Shown here: positions 40,882 to 49,015 of the stretch, piece by piece
How the letters are laid out: each line of letters opens with the position of its first letter
How positions within the stretch are numbered: position 1 is the first letter of the stretch
DNA from: Allobosea sp. OK403
Lineage (GTDB): Bacteria; Pseudomonadota; Alphaproteobacteria; Rhizobiales; Beijerinckiaceae
NCBI RefSeq assembly: GCF_900113835.1
Contig: NZ_FOQV01000015.1
Location: 1 to 64,000 of the forward strand
Direction of reading: 5' to 3'
Length of the DNA stretch: 64,000 nt
Notes under the pieces: generated by a model
What the model saw: the letters and a program-made list of their open reading frames with translations, nothing else
Told to the model about the DNA's origin: nothing
Databases searched by the model: none
Translations under genes and position numbers: made by a program

Positions 40882-42351
40882 TCACTGGCGCCTCGTCAGC
40901 ACGGTCGCCAGCATCGAGATACCACGCCGCACCATCTCGGTGTCGAGCGCGGCATAGCCGAGTATGAACCCTGCCGTTTGGGGCTTGGATAGCTTCGGAT
41001 CGTATAATGGCGAGACAGGATAAAGGCCGAGCCCGATTGACCGCGCGGTCTCGACAATCCCGGCCTCGCGATCCGCAGCAACGCCGTTGATCCAGATGAC
41101 GACATGCAGGCCCGTATCAGCGCCCTCGATGGATATGGCCGGCCCGCATTCGGCTGACAGGGCTTGGAGCAACATGGCGCGTCGCTCCGCATTCTTCCGG
41201 CGAATGCTGCGGACATGGCGTTCATAGGCACCGCTCGCCAGCAGCTCGGCCAGCGCCTCCTGCTCCAGGAGCGGGCTGTGTCGATCGGTGAGGCGCTTGG
41301 CCTCGCTGAACGCCCGCGCCAGCCCGGCGGGGAGAACGAGATAGCCCAGTCGCAGGGTCGGCGAGAGCGTCTTGGAGAAGGTGCCGACATAGATCACCGA
41401 CTGCGGATCGAGCGTCTGCAATGGTGGGATCGGGGAGATGTCGTGCCGATACTCGCCATCATAGTCATCCTCGATGACATAGGCGCCCGAGGCCGCAGCC
41501 CAGGCCAGGAGTGCGCGTCGGCGTGTCGCGGAGAGAACCCCGCCAAGGGGAAACTGGTGCGAGGGCGTGACGTAGACGAGACGCCCCGGCGGCAGCCCGT
41601 CAACGCATAGGCCCTCGCCATCGACGGGGATCGGAACCGCAATTCCGCCAGCGGCAATGAAGGCGTGACGGGCGAGCATGTATCCGGGATTCTCGATGAG
41701 AAAGGTATCGCCGGGATCGAGCAGCAGCCGTGCGCAGAGATCCAGCCCCTGCTGCGAACCGTTGACGATGACGATGTCGTCCGGCGAGCAATTGATGCCC
41801 CGCGCCCGCCAGAGATAGCCCTGCAGCGCCGAGCGCAGATCGGCAGCGCCCTGAGGGTCGGCATAGCGCAGCCGCGCCTTTCGCCGCAGGCTGACCTTGG
41901 TCAGCGCGCGCCGCCAGGCCAGCACGGGAAAATCGTCACCGGCCAGGTCGCCATAACGGAAATCCGTGACTTTGACCGCTTGAGGCGGTGTCGGCGGTGG
42001 CAAGCTGAGCAGGCGTTGCGCGAAGCCCGAGAGATGTCGCGCCGCCGCCGGCGACGCCGGCGTCGGTGTCGTCTTGGCCGCGAGGCCCTGCGCCACGATC
42101 GGACGTACCCCGGCCCGCGTGACCAGATAGCCTTCCGCGATCAATTGACCATACGCCGCCGTCACCGTCGTGCGGGAGGCTCCCCACTCTGCCGCGAAGG
42201 CGCGCGACGAGGGCAGACGATCACCAGGCCGATAGGCGCCGCTATGGATCTGCTCCTTGATCGCCGCAATGATCCTGCGGCCGACGCCTTCTAACTGGCC
42301 CACTTCAATCCCTCGCAACTGGCTATTCCCAGCAAGCCAGATTGGCGGCAT
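40882..42351 (-). CDS. MocR/PdxR-family regulator (GntR HTH plus aminotransferase-like domain)
   Basis: 489 aa from the ATG at 42351. An N-terminal GntR winged helix (about 18-90: AIKEQIHSGAYRPGDRLPSSRAFAAEWGASRTTVTAAYGQL) shown here in part is fused to a fold type I aminotransferase domain. The PLP lysine is in YVGTFSKTLSPTLRLGY, and the PLP-contact blocks VNGSQQGLDL and IEDDYDGEYRHD are intact, so it should bind PLP or an amino-acid adduct. It is divergent from the FMN-binding PaiB-like gene (28 bp apart), which it probably regulates along with the LysE exporter behind it. Confidence 0.92.
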   Translation of the reverse strand: MPPIWLAGNSQLRGIEVGQLEGVGRRIIAAIKEQIHSGAYRPGDRLPSSRAFAAEWGASRTTVTAAYGQLIAEGYLVTRAGVRPIVAQGLAAKTTPTPASPAAARHLSGFAQRLLSLPPPTPPQAVKVTDFRYGDLAGDDFPVLAWRRALTKVSLRRKARLRYADPQGAADLRSALQGYLWRARGINCSPDDIVIVNGSQQGLDLCARLLLDPGDTFLIENPGYMLARHAFIAAGGIAVPIPVDGEGLCVDGLPPGRLVYVTPSHQFPLGGVLSATRRRALLAWAAASGAYVIEDDYDGEYRHDISPIPPLQTLDPQSVIYVGTFSKTLSPTLRLGYLVLPAGLARAFSEAKRLTDRHSPLLEQEALAELLASGAYERHVRSIRRKNAERRAMLLQALSAECGPAISIEGADTGLHVVIWINGVAADREAGIVETARSIGLGLYPVSPLYDPKLSKPQTAGFILGYAALDTEMVRRGISMLATVLTRRQ

Positions 42352-42379
42352 CTGTCCCGGCAACGCAAGGAGTTCGCAG

Positions 42380-43003
42380 ATGTACACGCCTCCAGCTTTC
42401 CGCGACGACGACAGGGACAGCATCCACGCGACGATCCGGGCCGCGCGGCTGGCCAATTTCGTCACCGCTACGCCCGATGGTATGTTGGCCACGCCGCTGC
42501 CGCTCTATCTCGACGAGAACGAGGGTGAGCACGGCGTGCTCTACGGGCATCTCGCCAAGGCCAATCCGCAATGGCGGACTCCCGTCGCCGGCGACGGGCT
42601 GGCGATCTTCATGGGGCCGGACGCTTACATCACACCGTCCTGGTACGCGACCAAGCAGGAGACCGGGAAGGTCGTCCCGACCTGGAACTACGTCGCGGTT
42701 CACGCCTATGGCCCGGTCGAGTTCTTCGATGACCCCACCAGGCTGCTGGCGGTCGTGACCCGATTGACCAATATCCATGAGGGCGAGCGTGCGGCGCCCT
42801 GGGCCGTTTCCGATGCCCCTCCCGATTTCATCCAGGCGCAGCTGCGCGGGATCGTCGGCATCCGCATGCCGATCACGCGGCTGGAGGGCAAGCGCAAGAT
42901 GAGCCAGAACCGACCGGAGGCCGACAGAGCCAATGTCGCTGCCGGCCTTGCCGCGAGCGATCGCCCGCAGGAGCGCATGGTCGCCGCTCTGATCCCGTCC
43001 TGA
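42380..43003 (+). CDS. PaiB-type FMN-binding protein
   Basis: 207-aa flavin-reductase-like split-barrel protein of the PaiB group (named as a negative transcriptional regulator in Bacillus). The N-terminal MYTPPAFRDDD and the block NPQWRTPVAGDGLAIFMGPDAYITPSWYATK are family signatures, and the C-terminal RLEGKRKMSQNRPEADRANVAAGL matches too. AAGGAG lies 8 nt before the ATG. It is divergent from a MocR regulator and 62 bp upstream of a LysE exporter. Confidence 0.9.
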   Translation: MYTPPAFRDDDRDSIHATIRAARLANFVTATPDGMLATPLPLYLDENEGEHGVLYGHLAKANPQWRTPVAGDGLAIFMGPDAYITPSWYATKQETGKVVPTWNYVAVHAYGPVEFFDDPTRLLAVVTRLTNIHEGERAAPWAVSDAPPDFIQAQLRGIVGIRMPITRLEGKRKMSQNRPEADRANVAAGLAASDRPQERMVAALIPS

Positions 43004-43065
43004 GAGAGCGTTCGAGGTTTCCCTCAACCCCCATCCAGTGCCCCCTCTCTCGACGGGACCGATCC

Positions 43066-43710
43066 ATGCCTGACGTCTCCCAGCTTGCCCTCTATCTCGC
43101 CGCGGCCTTCCTGCTGGCGATCACGCCCGGCCCCGGCATCTTCTACGTCGCGGCTCGCACGCTCGCAGGCGGTCGCGCCGAAGGCGTCGCGTCCAGCCTC
43201 GGCACCGGCCTGGGTGGAATGGTTCATGTCCTCGCCGGCAGCCTGGGCGTCTCAGCGCTGGTGCTGGCGAGCGCCGAACTCTTCACCGCGCTCAAGCTCG
43301 TGGGAGCGGCTTATCTCGTCTGGCTCGGAGTTCGCACCTTCCAAGCCGCACGGCGCGATGCGGCAAATGTCCTGGCCGGCGGCGCTGTCGAGCCCCCGAT
43401 AGGTCCCCGCCGGGCTTTTCGCGAGGGCGTCGTCGTCGAGGCGCTGAATCCGAAGACGGCGGCGTTCTTCCTGGCTTTCATTCCGCAGTTCGTGGACATG
43501 GCGGGCAGCGTGGCGTTGCAGTTCGTGGTGCTGGGCTTCATCTCCGTCGTGCTCAACACCCTGGCCGACGTCGTGGTGGCCTTTGCGGCCAGCGGTATCC
43601 GGGACGGCGCGGCAGCACGGCCCGATCTCGTCAAGCGCCTGCGGGAGGCCTCGGGTGGTGCGATGATTGCGCTGGGCATCGGCCTTGCCCTGGCCAAGCG
43701 GCCTGCTTGA
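43066..43710 (+). CDS. LysE/RhtB-family amino-acid exporter
   Basis: 214-aa inner-membrane exporter. The family signature ITPGPGIFYVAARTLAGG and VVEALNPKTAAFFLAFIPQF are clear, with about six hydrophobic segments. It follows the PaiB-like gene by 62 bp and is convergent with the threonine-dehydratase-like gene. The MocR-PaiB-LysE-dehydratase neighbourhood points to amino-acid detoxification or export. Confidence 0.9.
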   Translation: MPDVSQLALYLAAAFLLAITPGPGIFYVAARTLAGGRAEGVASSLGTGLGGMVHVLAGSLGVSALVLASAELFTALKLVGAAYLVWLGVRTFQAARRDAANVLAGGAVEPPIGPRRAFREGVVVEALNPKTAAFFLAFIPQFVDMAGSVALQFVVLGFISVVLNTLADVVVAFAASGIRDGAAARPDLVKRLREASGGAMIALGIGLALAKRPA

Positions 43711-43733
43711 TCCCGGAGACCGACCGCTGGCAC

Positions 43734-44744
43734 CTACGCCTGCATCCATGCCCCGAATGAATCGGGCAGGACGTTCGAACCGCATATCACTGCGGCCACG
43801 CGCTTGCCGCGATAGCGTGCAGGGTCTTCCAGGACTGCGGCAATACCAAGCGCGGCCGAGGGTTCGGTGACGAGGGCAGCGTGCCGATAGAGCATCCGCA
43901 TGCCCTCGACGATGCTCGCTTCCTCGACCAGCGGGACGTGGTCTGCGGTGGCGAGCAGGTCATCGAGAACCGCGGCGATCGGAAACCGGCCCGCGACGCC
44001 GTCGGCGATCGTATCGGTGCGGTCAGTGGTGACAATCGATCGCGCCCGCCAGGACTTCGCCAGGGCCGGCGCGCCTCTTGGCTGGATGCAGACGACATCC
44101 GTCGCCGGCGACAAGGTCTTGAAGACATGCCCCACGCCGGTGGCCAGAGCGCCCCCGCCGAGCGCGAGCAGAACCGTATCGATGCGATCGAACCCCTCGA
44201 CGAGTTCAAGGCCGATCGTGCCCGCGCCTTCGCAAGTGTCGAGATTCTCGCTGTCCTCCACGAGAAAGGCATCGCCTCGAGCTGCAATCTCCCGGGCACG
44301 CTCGCGTGCGTTCTCGATATCGCCATCGACCAATTCGACTGTACCGCCGAGCCGGCGGATTCGCTCGACCTTCGCGGCATTGGCGCCTTTGCCCGCAATC
44401 ACGCTGACGGCGATACCGCGTGCCCGGCCGCTATAGGCGAGCGCTTGTCCAAGGTTGCCGGCGCTGGCGCAGATCGCGGCCATGGGACCCGAGCTGCTCG
44501 CAAGACGTGACATCGCGACCTCGGTCCCACGCCCCTTGAAGCACCCGATCGGGTTCGCGGTCTCCAGCTTGATGACGAGCTCGCAGCCCAGCAAATCGCC
44601 GAGCGTGGCAGAGAGGAATTGCGGCGTGTCGCGGAAAACCCGCGAAATCGCCTGCCGTGCGTGCCGGATGCGTTGAAGATCGAGCCTGGTGTTCGGCTGC
44701 GTGACGCCGAAATCCTGCGCGGGACTTCCGCTGACGGGCTGCAT
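43734..44744 (-). CDS. Threonine/serine dehydratase-like PLP enzyme (fold type II)
   Basis: 336 aa from the ATG at 44744 (GGAGGA 8 nt upstream). The PLP lysine sits in NPIGCFKGRGTEVAMSRL, a variant of the usual TGSFKxRGA, and the phosphate-binding Gly-rich loop is ALGGGALATGVG. The ASAGNLGQALAYSGRARG block fits threonine dehydratases. It may deaminate Thr or Ser, or act on a hydroxy-amino acid. It lies convergent with the LysE exporter. A family D repeat is upstream. Confidence 0.87.
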   Translation of the reverse strand: MQPVSGSPAQDFGVTQPNTRLDLQRIRHARQAISRVFRDTPQFLSATLGDLLGCELVIKLETANPIGCFKGRGTEVAMSRLASSSGPMAAICASAGNLGQALAYSGRARGIAVSVIAGKGANAAKVERIRRLGGTVELVDGDIENARERAREIAARGDAFLVEDSENLDTCEGAGTIGLELVEGFDRIDTVLLALGGGALATGVGHVFKTLSPATDVVCIQPRGAPALAKSWRARSIVTTDRTDTIADGVAGRFPIAAVLDDLLATADHVPLVEEASIVEGMRMLYRHAALVTEPSAALGIAAVLEDPARYRGKRVAAVICGSNVLPDSFGAWMQA

Positions 44745-44762
44745 GGGACAATCCTCCGACCC

Positions 44763-44889
44763 AGAGCAATGTCCGATCGAGTTGGATCGTTCAATTGCTC
44801 TAGCTCTTTGTTTTAACGCGATTTCTCCGCGCAAACGCTTCGCGTTTGTCGCGAGGGAACCGGTATCCACTTCGCTCGAAAACGCTCTA
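44763..44889. repeat. Dispersed repeat, family D
   Basis: Starts AGAGCAATGTCC and ends AACGCTCTA; it contains CAATTGCTCTAGCTCTTTGTTTTAACGCG-type sequence (not quoted in full) and a GCGCAAACGCTTCGCGTTTGTCGC hairpin near the middle. Elements with these modules are widespread in Hyphomicrobiales. A partial relative is at 1812-1860. It lies upstream of the dehydratase-like gene. Confidence 0.7.
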
Positions 44890-44960
44890 ATGCTACGAAC
44901 CGCAGATGCGCGAACGAGTGCGCTATAACGCACGATCCGTCTGTGCGCGCTGAAGCCGGT

Positions 44961-46946
44961 TTACTCCCCCAGCACCACGACCTTCGCGCCCTCGGCCACC
45001 TGCGCCCCCGCCTCGCCTGCGACCTCGGTGACGGTGCCGGCGCGTGGGGCCACCAGCACATGTTCCATCTTCATCGCCTCGACGATGGCGAGCCTCTGGC
45101 CCTTCACCACCGCCTCGCCGGCCGTGACGAAAAGCGCGATCAATTTGCCATGCATCGGCGCCTTGATGATGCCGCCGGCGCCTGCAGCCGCATCGAGATC
45201 GACGCTGAAGGGGTCGAACAGCGCAACCGCCGTCTGGCGGCCGAGATGCAGCGCCAGATAAGTGCCGCGCTCAGCCTGGGCCAGCGAGATCTCGTGCTCG
45301 CCCTCCCCGATCTCATGGCCGGGCAGGCTGACGCGCGCGCCCTCCTCATGCCATTCGATCCGCGCCTCGATGCGCTCGCCATCGACCAGCAGGGCCAGGC
45401 CCAGCGCCGGCTGCGGCATCAATGAGAACCCATCCGCGACAAGCCAGGGCGAGCGCGCCTCGCTATCGGAACGCCCCGCGGCGGCCAGCAGCCCTTCCGC
45501 CTGCCGCTCCTCCTCCAATTGCAGCGCGGCGGCGGCAACGGCGGCCGCGTCGAGCGGCTGCGGCTCGGCTCCCAGGCCTGAGATGTTGCGCTCGATGAAG
45601 CCGGTGTCGAACGGGCCTTCGCGAAACCCTTGCGCCTCGGTCAGCGCCTTCAGGAAGGCGAGATTGGTGCGCGGTCCCGCGACGATGGTCTCGCCCAAAG
45701 CCGCGCCAAGCCTGTCCAGCGCCTCATCGCGGGTCGCGCCATGGGCGATCACCTTGGCGATCATCGGATCGTAGAACGGTGTCACCGTATCGCCGGCCTC
45801 GACGCCGGTATCGATGCGAATGCCCTCGCCTTCCGGAAACCGCAGCGCCCAGAGCTTGCCGGTCGAGGGCAAAAAGCCCTTTTCAGGGTCCTCGGCATAA
45901 AGCCTGGCCTCGACGGCATGGCCGGTGGCGGTGACGTCGGCTTGCGAAAAACCGAGCGGCTCGCCGGCCGCGACCTTGAGCTGGAGCTCGACCAGATCAA
46001 GCCCGGTGATCGCCTCGGTCACGGGATGCTCGACCTGGAGACGCGTATTCATCTCCATGAAGTAGAAGCGGTCGGCGCGCAGCCCCTCGCGACCATCGGC
46101 GATGAACTCGACCGTGCCGGCCCCGACATAGCCGACGGCTTTTGCGGCCTCCGTCGCGGCCTTGCCCATGGCGGCGCGCACCTCCGCGCTCATGCCGGGC
46201 GCCGGCGCTTCCTCGATCACCTTCTGATGGCGGCGCTGCAGCGAACAGTCGCGCTCATAGAGATGGACGACATTGCCGTGGCTGTCGCCGAAGACCTGGA
46301 TTTCGACATGGCGCGGCGAGAGCACATATTTCTCGACCAGCACCCGCGCATCGCCAAAAGCGTTCTTGCCCTCGCGCTGGGCGCTGGCGAGCGCTTCGTC
46401 AAAATCCTCGGGCCGGTCGACCTTCTTCATGCCCTTGCCGCCGCCGCCCGCGACCGCCTTGATCAAGACGGGGTAGCCGATGCGCCGCGCTTCCGCGCGC
46501 AGGAAATCGGCGCCCTGCTCGGCGCCGTGATAGCCCGGCACCACCGGCACATTGGCCTTCTCAACCAGCGCCTTGGCGGCGTCCTTCAGCCCCATCGCCC
46601 GGATCGCCGAGGCCGGCGGGCCGACGAAGACGATGCCGGCCTTGGCGCAGGCCTCGGCGAAATCGGCGTTCTCGGAGAGGAAGCCATAGCCCGGGTGGAT
46701 GCAGGCCGCATTTGCCTGTTTCGCCACAGCCAGGATTGTCTCGGCGTCGAGATAGCTTTCGCGCGCCGGCGAGGGCCCGATATGCCAGGCCTCGTCGGCC
46801 ATCTCGACGAACAGCGCCTCGGCATCCGCATCGGAATAGACCGCGATGGTGCGCAGGCCCAGCCGCCGGGCGGTGCGGATGACGCGGCAGGCGATTTCGC
46901 CGCGATTGGCGATCAGGATGGAAGGCAGTCTGGCGGCGATCGACAT
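44961..46946 (-). CDS. mccA: Biotin-containing acyl-CoA carboxylase alpha subunit (3-methylcrotonyl-CoA type)
   Basis: 661 aa. Biotin carboxylase domain (about 1-450) has ATP-grasp blocks YPVLIKAVAGGGGKGMK and EMNTRLQVEHPVTEAITGLDLVELQ; the C-terminal biotin carrier has EAMKMEH with the biotinylated Lys at 626. I chose the ATG at 46946 because GAGG lies 9 nt upstream; an in-frame ATG at 46955 is the alternative. Its likely partner is the carboxyltransferase subunit at 55715. Together they would carboxylate 3-methylcrotonyl-CoA in leucine breakdown. Propionyl- or geranyl-CoA use cannot be excluded. Confidence 0.9.
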   Translation of the reverse strand: MSIAARLPSILIANRGEIACRVIRTARRLGLRTIAVYSDADAEALFVEMADEAWHIGPSPARESYLDAETILAVAKQANAACIHPGYGFLSENADFAEACAKAGIVFVGPPASAIRAMGLKDAAKALVEKANVPVVPGYHGAEQGADFLRAEARRIGYPVLIKAVAGGGGKGMKKVDRPEDFDEALASAQREGKNAFGDARVLVEKYVLSPRHVEIQVFGDSHGNVVHLYERDCSLQRRHQKVIEEAPAPGMSAEVRAAMGKAATEAAKAVGYVGAGTVEFIADGREGLRADRFYFMEMNTRLQVEHPVTEAITGLDLVELQLKVAAGEPLGFSQADVTATGHAVEARLYAEDPEKGFLPSTGKLWALRFPEGEGIRIDTGVEAGDTVTPFYDPMIAKVIAHGATRDEALDRLGAALGETIVAGPRTNLAFLKALTEAQGFREGPFDTGFIERNISGLGAEPQPLDAAAVAAAALQLEEERQAEGLLAAAGRSDSEARSPWLVADGFSLMPQPALGLALLVDGERIEARIEWHEEGARVSLPGHEIGEGEHEISLAQAERGTYLALHLGRQTAVALFDPFSVDLDAAAGAGGIIKAPMHGKLIALFVTAGEAVVKGQRLAIVEAMKMEHVLVAPRAGTVTEVAGEAGAQVAEGAKVVVLGE

Positions 46947-46974
46947 GAGCGACATCCTCGAACAGGTGCCGCCT

Positions 46975-47628
46975 TTATAGCCGGGAGATCGCCCCTGTCG
47001 CCGCCTTGTTCTGCAAATCCGGCTTCGCGGCTTCGAGCCGGCGCACCGAACGCCAGATCGCCCATGTCGCCTGGAAGCACAGACCGGCGACGAAGAGATC
47101 GAACAGATATTCCGGCCAGCGCACGGGCGCCAATCGCGCAAGCAGCCCCATCAAGGCAAAGCCCGTGGTCGAGATCACGTCGTTGCGGGAGGACAGCCAG
47201 GTCGCCTTGATCACCGGGTTGTCCTCCCGTCGGAAGCGCCAGAGCAGGCCGACGATCGCGACGGCGACGATGACCGCGCTCGCGGCGGAGAATTCCAGCG
47301 CCCAGAGATCGATCGGGCGCGGGCTGACGATCTTGTCCCAGAGGTCGTAGAGCGTGTGAAACCCCGCTACCGCCATCACCGCGCCGATAGCGAGTGCGGC
47401 GAGCTTCTCGGCGCGCCCATCGCGGCCGAAGACCAGCGCGGCGATGCCGTAGAGCGCGACGTCATAAACCCAGTCGACGCCGTCCTTGAACAACTGCGCA
47501 TTGCCGGCGGCCAGCGCCCAGGCGACGACGCCTGACGCGAACAGCAGGATGGCGAGCGCGATGCCCCAGATGGTGCGGGTATAGGCGCGGGCGATGGCAG
47601 CGGCTTGATTTGAATCCGTGACAGCCAC
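46975..47628 (-). CDS. Cation-diffusion-facilitator-like membrane protein
   Basis: 217 aa from a GTG at 47628 with GGAGG 6 nt upstream (the longer frame upstream is inside a repeat). Five to six hydrophobic segments are present. TM2 carries DGVDWVYD and a later segment carries SSRNDVISTTGFAL, at places where CDF metal transporters carry their HxxxD metal site, so it is a distant CDF/cation-efflux relative with altered ligands. It lies 28 bp before mccA on the same strand, so it may be cotranscribed. Confidence 0.8.
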   Translation of the reverse strand: MAVTDSNQAAAIARAYTRTIWGIALAILLFASGVVAWALAAGNAQLFKDGVDWVYDVALYGIAALVFGRDGRAEKLAALAIGAVMAVAGFHTLYDLWDKIVSPRPIDLWALEFSAASAVIVAVAIVGLLWRFRREDNPVIKATWLSSRNDVISTTGFALMGLLARLAPVRWPEYLFDLFVAGLCFQATWAIWRSVRRLEAAKPDLQNKAATGAISRL

Positions 47629-47639
47629 CCCATCCTCCG

Positions 47640-47746
47640 CCGTCATCCTGGACAAGCGGCGAAGCCGCGCAGATCCGGGATCCATCCTAGAGCGCCGAGC
47701 CCTCCGATGGATCCCGGCGCTCCGCTTCGCTTCGGCCAGGATGACG
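47640..47746. repeat. Dispersed palindromic repeat, family A, copy 6
   Basis: Opens CGTCATCCTGGACAAGCGGCG and closes GGCCAGGATGACG. It has the usual GGATCCATCCTAG / CTCCGATGGATCC core. It sits just upstream of the CDF-like gene start. Confidence 0.8.
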
Positions 47747-47789
47747 ATGCGCGTGGCTCAAAGCCAACCCGCAAAATGCAGATACGCCC

Positions 47790-48551
47790 TCACCCGCGCC
47801 CGACGAACGGCATCTTCGACGCCATCACCGTCATGAACTGCACATTCGCCTCGATCGGCAGGCTCGCCATGTGCAGCACCGAGGTCGCGACATGGTTCAC
47901 GTCCATGACCTGCTCGATCTTGATCGAGCCATCCGCCTGCGGCACGCCCTGCGTCATGCGCTGCGCCATCTCGGTCAGCGCATTGCCGATATCGACCTGG
48001 CCGACGGCGATGTCGTATTTGCGCCCGTCGAGCGACGAGGTCTTGGTCAGGCCGGTGATGGCGTGCTTGGTCGCGGTATAGGCGATCGAGTTCGGCCGCG
48101 GCGCATAGGCCGAGATCGAGCCGTTATTGATGATGCGCCCGCCCTTGGGCTCCTGCGCCTTCATCAGCTTGAAGGCCTCCTGGGTGCACAGGAACGGCCC
48201 GGTCAGATTGGTGTCGACGACCTTCTGCCAGTCCTCGAGCGAGAGATCTTCCAGCAGGATGCCGCCGGGCGCATTGACGCCGGCATTGTTGAACAGCACG
48301 TCGAGCCGCCCGAAGGCCGCCTTGGTCTTGGCGAAAAGGTTCTGCACCGAGGCTTGGTCGGTGACGTCGGTGGGCACGGCAAGCGCCTGCGAAGCGGGCA
48401 CGCCCGAGAGCTTGATCGTCTCCGCCAGCGCGTCCGCCCTGCGCCCGGCCAGGACCGCGCGGTAGCCGTCCTTCAGGAAAGCAAGCGCGACCGCGCGACC
48501 GACGCCCGAACCCGCTCCGGTGATGATGGCGACCTTGTTATGCCCAGACAT
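47790..48551 (-). CDS. Short-chain dehydrogenase/reductase
   Basis: 253-aa classical SDR. The nucleotide motif is TGAGSGVGRAVALAF, NNAG is present (LFNNAGVNAPGG), and the active site has Ser in NNGSISAYAP and Tyr-Lys in YTATKHAITGL. The C-terminal part (DVNHVATSVLHMASLP) is usual. The substrate is unknown. It stands alone between two repeat-rich gaps. Confidence 0.9.
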   Translation of the reverse strand: MSGHNKVAIITGAGSGVGRAVALAFLKDGYRAVLAGRRADALAETIKLSGVPASQALAVPTDVTDQASVQNLFAKTKAAFGRLDVLFNNAGVNAPGGILLEDLSLEDWQKVVDTNLTGPFLCTQEAFKLMKAQEPKGGRIINNGSISAYAPRPNSIAYTATKHAITGLTKTSSLDGRKYDIAVGQVDIGNALTEMAQRMTQGVPQADGSIKIEQVMDVNHVATSVLHMASLPIEANVQFMTVMASKMPFVGRG

Positions 48552-49015
48552 GCGTATCCTCGCGTTTTTTCTCAGTTCAACCGTTTGAAGGCGGCCGCGA
48601 CCATAGAGCAGGATGCGAAAAAGTGGGAACCGGTTTTTCGCATTGATCCTGCTCTAACTCTTTGATGAGAGACGGATTCAGATTTCAGATGGAATCACAA
48701 AGTGATCCCATCTGAAATCATCCGGCTCTAAGCGCATGCAGCATACGGAAGAGGGAGCGCTGCAGGGCAACCGCGCATTCGGCTATGGGCCGGCGGCGGT
48801 CCGCTCATGGACGGCAGGGCCTGGAGCGTGGAGCCTGACGTGATTGGCGGGGTGACGACCGTCATCGCCCTCGCGCTCCCACCGTCATGCTCGGGCTCGT
48901 CCCGAGCATCCACGGCTTGAGCTCCGCCCTCACCCGGCTAAGGCGGGAGCGGCCGGTGCCGGCCGGTCTGTGTCGCGCGGCCTCCTGCACGGTCAGTTCG
49001 CGGGGCTGGATACCC
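48552..49015. other. Repeat-rich gap without genes
   Basis: The 464-bp gap contains an inverted family C element (48604-48730) and a half family E hairpin (48891-48925: ATGCTCGGG-CTCGT-CCCGAGCAT). The rest shows no convincing coding frame. Confidence 0.65.
48604..48730. repeat. MITE-like repeat, family C, copy 2 (inverted)
   Basis: Ends TAGAGC / GCTCTA; internal stem-loops are AGCAGGATGCGAAAAAG...TTTTTCGCATTGATCCTGCT and GATTTCAGATGG...CCATCTGAAATC. It reads in the opposite direction to copies 1 and 3. Confidence 0.85.

Noticed and set aside
45630..47210. 526-codon plus-strand frame opposite mccA
   Set aside because: Antisense to mccA; no recognisable domain.
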